From Gigaspora rosea (taxonomy: Eukaryota > Glomeromycota > Glomeromycetes > Diversisporales > Gigasporaceae): a DNA stretch of 64,000 nt. Below are positions 56,580-64,000 of this stretch, piece after piece (the first letter of the stretch is position 1; each line of letters opens with the position of its first letter). The DNA is taken from the NCBI GenBank assembly GCA_003550325.1, contig QKWP01000027.1, forward strand, positions 1 through 64,000. Direction: 5' to 3'. Position numbers and translations under genes: made by a program. The notes below the pieces were generated by a model. The model was not told the DNA's origin. It saw nothing but the letters and a program-made list of their open reading frames with translations, and did no database searches.

Positions 56580-57380
56580 ATTATATAATGATTTGCATAT
56601 ATATATATTAATAGTTATGCAACCAACTTATCTGTTATATACAATCAATTTCACATTGCCCTTTTGGAGTCGCGAGTCACATTCCTGCCTTGTCATTTTT
56701 GAAGTTTTTATTGTTAGGTTGTATTCGTCTAATTAATAGAAAGCTATGAAGTTTTTTTTTATTTATTTCTTACTAATCTTCACTTTGACTTTTGTAGCTG
56801 TTGCCAATTTTGCCGTCCCTTTTCAAATTGCATTTTTTAAATTGTCATTAAAAAAAACATAAGCATAATAAAAAAAAAACATTTACCAGGTTTTTGTCTT
56901 GACTAGCATGCTTCGTTATTTGGTACACAAATTATCTTATAATAATAAAATAAGCTGCGTCCCTAGATTATTTTCAATCGACTTAATTGTATGAAGTTTT
57001 AATTACATCTAAATAAAGAATTTTAAAATTATGAGTTATCCAATTTTAACATTTGGTTATATAATTCGCTTGGATTTTTAAGTGCAGTTAAACATTAATT
57101 ATATTTATTTTCGATTCATTAAAGAGTTTTTTTTTTCTTTGACGAATATATATTTTAATATTTAATTAAAACTTTCATAAGCAAGTAAGTTGTTAATAGT
57201 AGATTAAAAAAAAAGAACTGACCCGCTATCATAATTTTGGAATACCATGTTATGTGCAAAGCGAAAAATAAAATTTTTTTATTAAAAAAAAAAAACAAAT
57301 CGGTATGTACGTATAATCTTCCCAAAACTTGTTACGGATAAAACAGAATTTTTAATTGTACCATTTTCAATAAAAAAATA
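56580..57380. other. Gene-free AT-rich stretch
   Basis: No gene or family repeat recognised. Confidence 0.4.
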
Positions 57381-57384
57381 AAGC

Positions 57385-57610
57385 AATCATTGCTTCTTTA
57401 ATCGGTTTATTCCAACTGATAGAATTATAAATATTCGAATGACTTCTTTTTATCTTTTTCGATCCTGACACTATTTTAGCAATCTCCAACTTTATTTATT
57501 CTATTAGCATTACCCATCTCTGCAGATTTTTTATAGCATTCAAATGCCTTCTTTTGTCCTTTCCGACTTCGATTCCTTCACCACCAGGAATTTTGTCAGT
57601 ACCTTAACCT
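57385..57610 (-). pseudogene. Sel1-like repeat protein fragment
   Basis: Minus-strand pieces GEGIEVGKD, KAFECYKKSAEMGNANRINK then VGDC, and, after a stop, IEKDKKKSFEYL follow the Sel1-like repeat pattern (x-G-x-G-V-x-K-D-x-x-KAFEYYxKSAEMGN). Frames change twice and stops occur, so this is a decayed fragment of about one and a half repeats. Sel1 repeats are adaptor helices that, in Rhizophagus-type genomes, are often attached to kinase domains; none is visible here. Confidence 0.6.
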
Positions 57611-57964
57611 TATCGAATTAGATGCGGGAGATAAAGAAATAAACCGACCAGCCTGTTCTGTATATTCTGACCACAAGGCTAAACACCAAGAGGGATGTCT
57701 ATGCTTTAGGCCGGAAAAAATAGAAGGTTGGATAGATGAAATGGGAGAACAATATTCTAACTAACACGCATGCTTATAAATGTATTAGTTATTTTTTAAA
57801 TAAAAAAAATTTACAAAAATCACCATTTTTTAAACTCTAGTTCTGCATAATACTGGGCGTGAGGAAGTAGTCAGCAGGAAAAATACTATCATACTGCTGT
57901 ATAATTATAATAAGAAGGATAGAAGGTTAAAAAAACCTGAAATCCTTCTTAAAAACATACCAAA

Positions 57965-58132
57965 ATGAATAAAGAAATAAAAAACCAAGTTCAAACTGAA
58001 CTTAAACAAAACGGGAACGCTGGCCCAGGAACAGAATTAGTGAATAAAGAAAGAGAAGAAAAATTAAGTGAAAATGAAGTTTTTGAATTAATACAAAAAA
58101 TCAAAGAGATTGAAGAGCAAAAAGAAGAGTGA
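57965..58132 (+). CDS. Hypothetical 55-residue lysine/glutamate-rich protein
   Basis: An ATG-started frame encodes MNKEIKNQVQTELKQNGNAG, then a charged helix-prone C-terminus rich in KE/EE (FELIQKIKEIEEQKEE). Composition is unlike the surrounding AT-noise, with no runs of I/F/Y. No family is recognised. One base change after the stop would extend it as ENETETTPKLI, so it may be the first part of a frameshifted or spliced gene. Confidence 0.3.
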   Translation: MNKEIKNQVQTELKQNGNAGPGTELVNKEREEKLSENEVFELIQKIKEIEEQKEE

Positions 58133-58134
58133 GA

Positions 58135-58826
58135 ATGAAACCGAAACAACGCCAAAGTTAATCTAAGTTAACCATTAATCGAAGGCAAAACTTACAAAGA
58201 AATGGCAAAGATTAAATGGATACAAAGGAGGAAATTACCGAGATTATAACTACAGAACTACAAGAATTTCATTAGTACCTAAATCTTCATAACTACATGT
58301 GTTTGCTTATAAATTCCAAAATGAATTTTTGGTTGTGAAAACCACAAAAATTTGATTTTGACGTACCAAAGATAAATATATGTCACAAGATCTAAATATG
58401 TGCCGCAAGATCTAAACAAAAGCTAAGGTGCATCGAGAGATCTAAACAAACTAAAAAGTTAAACTTTGTAAGGTTTAAATTTTTAAAAAATTTAAAAAAA
58501 AAGTTTTAATCTAAAATTAACTTCTCTTACTTTTTATTAAATTCGAATCTTTCTAAAAAAAACTCATGGGTTTTGAGGTAGGCTCATGGGTTTTATTATA
58601 TTCTCTAGAAAAGACAACGAATTTGACATGTGATTTTGGAGATCATTTTTTATTTACATCCAATCAATATGTGACTTTTTGCAGATCATTGAATATTTTG
58701 GGGACTAATTTAAGGTCCAATTCCATAAATCGACCGATATGTTGAATTAGCAGTTTTATTTTTATTTAATAGGCAAATATTAATTTTTTATTAATATTTG
58801 TCTATATATATATTTTTTTATAATTA
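58135..58826. other. Gene-free stretch before the LINE 3' end
   Basis: A direct pair GTCACAAGATCTAAATATGT GCCGCAAGATCTAAACAAA lies near 58380-58450. At 58720-58740 a fragment (AATTCCATAAATCGACCGATATG) resembles the end of the palindrome at 55621. No gene. Confidence 0.45.
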
Positions 58827-59288
58827 TTTTTTTTTTTAAACTTAACAACCATGCTCTACTTTATTAGAGTTTGTATAAAAATTACATAAACTAAAAGCTA
58901 ACTATAATATAGGCTAATACTAGGCTTATTCTACTAGTGCCTAGGTATGGTTGTTGTACTAATGTTTGATAGTTTCGCAGCTATATACGATTTTCCTCAT
59001 ATATTTCTACGAGAGCATGTTCAGGTCCTCAGCTACCTTCAAAACAACTACTTTCGCATTCACTAACTTACTATGTGTGAACCCCTTATTTGATTTAACA
59101 TTGAGTTCTTGACTAACTCATTCAATGAATCTTCTATCTCTTGTTTTTACTGTTTTTCCTGCTTTCTGTCTCTTCTCTTAGCCTCTATGAGCTCTTAATT
59201 GAGTGGCTCTTTGTTTTGAACTTCAAAATCTTTACGTTTTTTTAAAAATCTCTCTATACTGATTCCTTTTTCTCACTTAATAAATTTA

Positions 59289-59650
59289 TTACATCTTTCC
59301 TTTCAGATAACATGGTAGAAACCTTCTTGTACTACATACAGGATCACATCCATACAAATTCTTGTATCCTTTAGACAGTTTCTTTTTATACAATAACTTG
59401 AGTTTCTCCCTTTCTACAAGTCCACTTAAATAAACTTCTCTTTTCTTAAAATGAACTTCTTTACTATCACTTAATAGGATTTTACTTAGATCGTAAAGAG
59501 TCTTTCTTCGTCTGAAAGTACTGCCCATGCAGCACTTAATGCTTTGTTTTCTGTTTCCTGGCACATCTTCTTAGCAAAACTGCACCGAATTAAATGTCTC
59601 ATAGTTTCCTTAGTCTTCTTCTTGTATAAAATACAGTTTGGCAACTTATA
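59289..59650 (-). pseudogene. LINE C-terminal zinc-finger region, relic
   Basis: NCILYKKKTKETMRHLIRCS lies upstream of the longer frame (59564-59289). The C-x-L-[C to Y]...ET-x-x-HLI-x-C spacing matches the Cys/His finger that follows RNase H in this LINE group. One cysteine is lost. The following basic frame is probably the ORF end. Confidence 0.55.
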
Positions 59651-60093
59651 TAACTAAGGCTTACGAGTATGCAACTTATTTATAGTTGGAAGAAGTTGGA
59701 ATATTCCTTTGATTTATAAAGTTAGTTTGAAGCTACTCTCTATTCTTCTACATCTAAATTCTCCCAATTCCTTAAGTCTTGCTCATCTGTAAGACCAGTC
59801 TAGCTTATTGCTATTATGATTATATTCTGCTACTAGACTTTTACTTGAAAGATGATATCTTCCCTCAAAAGCTCTTCTCTTTAGCTGCATTATAAACTTA
59901 TGTGGACAATTGTTGATATGGTTTTCATTCTACTATAGAGATGCATTCCAATACATAGGGGTTAGTAGATATCTACTTTCAGTTTTCTTCCAAATGTGCT
60001 GCTTTGTTTGCTAAATTGTTTGCAAGTTTGTCTATACTATACCATTGTGCACCTTCACTTTAAAAAGCTCTATGGAGAGATTTTTGACTTGGA

Positions 60094-60351
60094 CTACCTT
60101 ATAAATCTGTCAAGAATTAACCTGTTTTTCAATTTAAAACCTTTTTTGAAGCTTCGTGACCTGAACACATTCTCAATACTGCTAATTGCTACTAGACTAT
60201 CTGTCTTGACTACAACTACAGAATCTGATTTTACTACTAACAAAGCACAAAGAATTGCAACCAATTCAGATCTCGTCAATAAAGCCCAATCAGCTACTCT
60301 GATTTTCCCTACCAAATTTACTATCTTCTCTTTTCTATTTATTGTATCCAA
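60094..60351 (-). pseudogene. LINE RNase H domain, relic
   Basis: The frame contains ADWALLTRSELVAILCALLV, then SVVVVKTDSLVAISSI. E in the SELxAI helix and D in the xTDS strand are two of the acidic catalytic residues of RNase H. The first strand with its Asp is not visible upstream in this frame. The enzyme removes template RNA during reverse transcription. Confidence 0.75.
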
Positions 60352-61622
60352 GCAGAACCTATCCTATCTTCAAAACCTTCCTTCTCCTTGTACCAAGAAC
60401 TATCAGTATAAAAGACAGTCTGATCTTTCTTCTTTATATTTTTTCCTATTATGCCTAATAGTAAATTCGTAATTTTCCTACTTAACCCTTGTTTTTTGAT
60501 TATTTCAAATTCTATTCTGTTAACTTCTACTACTATAGCTACTTTTTCTGTACCACTTTGATCTTTAGATGCACTTTTATAAGCAGTATGCTAATAATAA
60601 TCCAAAGGAAATGATATTATCCAGTTATTCTCTTTTTTGACTATACCATTTACTCTGCTAATACATTTTTTCATTTCTATTGTGAATTGGCAGTCATTCT
60701 CTTTTCCACCTTTATTTAAAATTCAACTTTTACATCTACTTATTCTAACTGCATCTTTCACTTTTTGGGTTTCGACCCAATGCTCCACTATGGCTTTGCA
60801 CCTGAACTTTTTGCATATACATCCCAAAAAGTGTGTAGTTGAATTTTTCCTTTTTACTACTACCCAATCCTTGCACCTTTTATCTTCACGAACTTTCCTT
60901 ATTGGCAATGTAAGCTTATTACTTTTACTTCTAGTTAGTACTCCCTCTTGAAGACTCTTTTATCAAAATTCTTTCTTTAATCCTGCTAAACTATTCAGGT
61001 GTTTTTCCTCTCATGCTTCTTTCTCTTATACCTTTAACTTGTTGTTATAATATTAAATCTGTGCCTATCAGATCTATTAACTAGTTCAGAGATACTAGTT
61101 CCAAACTAACTCTTGGGTTCACCGAGTTTCTTATCATTCTTTTGTCTAAGAAACTTACAATCACAATCTTCTTGCTACATGCCTTATTCTGAATACTTTG
61201 AGTTTCGAACTTTAAGTTGATTAGTTTGCATTTTTCGATTACACTGCATAAAAGATTTTCTTTCTAAAGAGTAGTATATCACATATTAAAAAGCACACTA
61301 TGTACATCCTGTAAAATACTAGCCTTGATTGCACCTTGTTTTATTCTTAGCTCTGCCAGGCTTTCTAAACCTTCACTACTGTTTAACATTTTTAAGAGAC
61401 TCATTGCTGTTTAGCCAACAATGAGCTTGCCAAGGGTTTAAAGCCCAGAATGCCTTTGTGAAAATATTGTGTTATTTGGTGCAGTTTGCGCTATGCCTAA
61501 CTTTTTTTTACATAGGCGAATTATTGGCTGGTATATACTTTCCAGGTTCTTTTCTGATAGAGCTATGGCCTGCAAAATATACTCTAATTTTGGAAGAAGC
61601 ACCTAATTGTTATATAGCTTAT

Positions 61623-62560
61623 CTAACTAGCTGTTACCTTTTTCTTTTCTAATAAGTGCATAAACAATCCAACAATCTTCTTTACTTTCCTTTTAATGCT
61701 AGCTAAATCTTTGGATGTGTGCAAGAATGTACCCAGAAATTTAACATCAAAAAGTTTTGGTTTTGCAAGTAATTTTGTCTTACAGAAAAGGTCACAACTT
61801 TCTTCCTTTGCGAGCTTCGAATGGATTATTACCAGCTTGAACTTGCTGCTATTAACTTCGATATCATTAATATAGAAGAACTGCTCTGCAATACTAATTG
61901 TTCTTTCTAATTGCTCCTGAGAGTCTGCGATCCATATTGTGTCATCAGCATATGCTAGAACAGCCTGATGTATGCTTAAGCTTCTTTCCTTGTCTATGTT
62001 TGCCTTGAAAACATTTACTTCCGCAATATAATCCAAGGACTTTCTTTCTGAACCCTAACTAACAGAGGATTGTAGAAAATTCTTCACACTAAGGGAGAAA
62101 TAACCTCATCTTGGTCGATCTCATTCTCAGCTACGAACTCCTCTGTAAGGCCATAATCTGTTATTACTCGTATATTCCTCTTACTAAATAAGTTAATAAC
62201 AAACTTAATTACAATTTCTGGAAGCCTTATTCTTCGCATAGCTTTTTCAAGCATCACCAAACCAATGAAATCAAAGCCTTCTTCATATCTTGGAAAAGGA
62301 GCCACATTCCCTTCTTTTTCTTATGGGCCTTCTTAAAAAATAAGTTTAGGGTATGAATAGGTTCTTTTGTCGAATTTTCTAGTAAACCTGCAAAATTAGA
62401 TTTTTGCAAAATATTCTTGTTTTTAATTATCATACTTAACCTCTCCATTATGTTTCTTGTTACACACTTGCGTAAAGCTTCTAATAATGCAATTGGTCTT
62501 ATCCTGTCCAACGCAAAACCCCTATCTTCCCTTTTAGAAATTGTATAAATTTGCATTACT
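61623..62560 (-). pseudogene. LINE reverse transcriptase domain, relic
   Basis: Ordered motifs: RIRPIALLEALRKCVTRNIM (RT block 2), QKSNFAGL, LLFQDMKKALISLVW (motif A; Asp kept, the usual FDS lost), LEKAMRRIRLPEIVIKFVIN, ENEIDQDEVISPLV (motif B, normally GIDQGE), a stop, RIFYNPLLVRVQKESLDY, and VLAYADDTIWIADSQEQLER (motif C, YADD intact), then a thumb-like FFYINDIEVNSSKFKLVIIH. At least one frameshift and one stop separate motif A from C. Confidence 0.9.
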
Positions 62561-62667
62561 TTCTATTTGTTTGGAATATTTCTCTGCACTAGACAGACAT
62601 TTGCAAAATTTTTGAAGGCCGTATGAGGACCCTGAAATATACTTAGATAGGCCAGGTATGAGTTTGC

Positions 62668-63880
62668 TTATTTTTGAGGTTTTTTATACTGATCTTTTTT
62701 ATTTATAGTAATTTTTTGCTTATTTTTGAAGTTTTTTTGCAGATCTTTTCTTTTTAGTAACTCTATAATTAACCTGACCTGGGGTTCTGCCGTATGCACT
62801 CTAAGATCTGCTTGCTTAATTAACTTATAAGTAATATTGGATACCCTTGGTACCGAGTTTGTTCTAACCTCATTAAGCATTAGGAGCCATTTATCTAACT
62901 CTATCAGTAATAAAACCGGCTCATATCATTCTTCTTAAATCCCACTTAACAGTTGATAAATACGTTTCCACTCTTCATTTAGTAGATCTAACTGAGAATT
63001 CCTCTTTCTAAACTGTTCCTTAAAATGCTTGTTGGTCTTGGATAGAACTTGACTAGATTCAGAGATTAACTCATATTCATCATTCTTCTTGGTTAATATT
63101 CGGTTCAAAACTACTTTATTATATGGTCTTTCTAGAAGACTTCATAGCATTTTCTTCTGCTTACCCACAATTATTTCGCATCTTTTTTGCACATACTTTT
63201 TGATTTTCTTTTCTTTATATAATCTTTCTTCACAAATCAATTTGTTTTCTATTGCTTTCCACCACAAAAATGCACTATTAAGCCGAATATCAACATGTTT
63301 CAAATTGATATCTGGTATCCTGGTACCTGTACTGGAATTAATACTTTTGATTTTACTATTCCAGCTACCAATCATGTGATGTACATTCCTGTTGCTTGCT
63401 ATGCTTTTAATTAATCTGCCAAGTTCTTTGGCCACTTTTTTGATAGATAACACCTTACTATTTTTTACAAACTTCTTTTTATTTTAACCTTTTTCTTTGG
63501 TAATATCTCTTTTGCCACCTTCCAAATTGCTGCCTTGATTATGTCCCATAGCTAATCTATACAAACCTTTTGCTCAGATACCTGACATAACTCATTGCCT
63601 TGTTCATTCTTTAGTGGCCAACGTGAAAATTTCTTTTTAAGTTTATTACATAAAGCAGTTCTGTAATTGTTCCAATTTTCCTTTGTTGCCTTATCAAGCT
63701 TTCAAACTATTTGTGATAAGGGAGTTTGCCCTGCTTTACTTATTGTATCTGCGATATTACCCTGTTCCAAAAGAATTTCAACCAAGGGCAATTTATAATC
63801 ACTACCTGTAATTGTTCCTATTTCAACAATATCTGCTTTTAAAGCCTTACTCATTAAATTTTCTGATAAGCATATTTGGT
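62668..63880 (-). pseudogene. LINE linker region between endonuclease and RT, relic
   Basis: Frames at 63453-63142 (SIKKVAKELGRLIKSIASNR, HVDIRLNSAFLWWKAIENKL) and 62880-62668 are the charged, poorly conserved stretch between endonuclease and RT in these LINEs. They lie in the correct order, with stops between them. Confidence 0.6.
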
Positions 63881-63990
63881 CTATTTTTGTACTTGTATGA
63901 CTGTTATTCCAAGTGTATTACCTGGCCCTGGGATTTAGCCTTCTGAAAGTATCTACAAAAAATTTCTTTTCCAACTATGTGAACAGGGAA
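63880..63990 (-). pseudogene. LINE APE-type endonuclease, C-terminal end
   Basis: The minus strand reads DTFRRLNPRAR, a stop in the TAA of GTAATACACTTGG, YTWNNSHTSTKIDQICLSEN L. The T-W-x-N-x-x-x-x-S-x-x-ID-x-I-x-x-S pattern is the last block of APE endonucleases (Ser-x-x-Ile-Asp). The rest of the domain lies beyond the right edge. Confidence 0.75.
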
Positions 63991-64000
63991 CAATGTTTGA

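Larger units (their letters stand above)
58827..64000 (-). mobile_element. LINE (non-LTR retrotransposon) relic, 5' end beyond the window
   Basis: On the minus strand the parts come in canonical order: end of an APE-type endonuclease (about 63990-63880), linker region, reverse transcriptase (62560-61640), RNase H (60351-60094), C-terminal zinc-finger region (about 59650-59290), 3' UTR and a poly(A) run (T11 on + at 58827-58837). Many frameshifts and stops occur. The + strand ORFs over this interval (59996-60472, 60637-60951, 61458-61652, 63089-63379) are antisense shadows. Confidence 0.9.

Noticed and set aside
59996-60951. Several + strand ORFs (158 and 104 codons)
   Set aside because: They lie antisense to the minus-strand LINE RNase H and neighbouring relic, which has recognisable motifs.
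1-64000. tRNA, rRNA or spliceosomal RNA genes
   Set aside because: I looked for characteristic boxes and cloverleaf pairing by eye and found none convincing; a covariance-model scan would be decisive.

Overview
The window looks like a repeat-rich, low-gene-density stretch of a very AT-rich fungal nuclear genome. An arbuscular mycorrhizal fungus of the Rhizophagus type (Glomeromycotina) fits best. This is inferred from the gene families (MYND/DUF4470, F-box with ribonuclease-inhibitor-like LRRs, small Zn2Cys6 protein, Sel1 fragments), from TTAGGG-type telomere-like tracts, and from the mix of decayed pogo, hAT, LINE, Helitron-like and tyrosine-recombinase elements. No tRNA, rRNA or CRISPR array was recognised.

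Only three loci look like host genes, all on the + strand. They are a MYND-finger/DUF4470 gene at 10.3-12.4 kb (broken by two 1-base frameshifts), an intact 630-residue F-box/LRR gene at 16.3-18.2 kb, and a 112-residue Zn2Cys6 DNA-binding protein at 44.1-44.4 kb. A 55-codon ORF at 58 kb and a Sel1-repeat fragment at 57.4-57.6 kb are weaker.

The rest is mostly transposable elements at different stages of decay. Layout: 0-0.25 kb, 3' end of a probable poly(A) retroelement; 1.45-1.96 kb, large palindrome; 2.2-2.9 kb, a dispersed repeat whose inverted partner lies at 32.3-32.9 kb; 5-9 kb, small MITEs and a minisatellite; 12.5-13.5 kb, a hAT MITE with GGCATGCC repeats just after the MYND gene, then a second MITE; 14.3-15.9 kb, a chain of alternating inverted repeats upstream of the F-box gene; 19-25 kb, a tyrosine-recombinase relic, a degenerate ~90-bp tandem array and a nested palindrome; 25.5-28.2 kb, a tandem duplication in which only the first copy carries two TTA-flanked MITEs; 31.4-32 kb, a Helitron-like relic; 34.7-42.6 kb, a dense MITE zone with elements nested in elements; 45.5-46.5 kb, a hAT relic keeping its C-terminal dimerisation region; 48-49.7 kb, more MITEs; 50.46-55.0 kb, a complete-length pogo-like transposon relic whose transposase is cut by three copies of one ~297-bp MITE; 55.6-56.6 kb, a near-perfect palindrome and a telomere-like tract with a 178-bp tandem duplication; 58.8-64.0 kb, a minus-strand LINE relic (endonuclease, RT, RNase H, zinc finger) running off the right edge.

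The elements record insertion order: hAT-like MITEs entered the pogo transposase, Harbinger-like MITEs entered one copy of a tandem duplication, and several MITEs stacked inside one hAT-like element. All sequence comparisons were made by eye. Superfamily assignments rest on target-site duplications, terminal inverted repeats and recognisable protein motifs.
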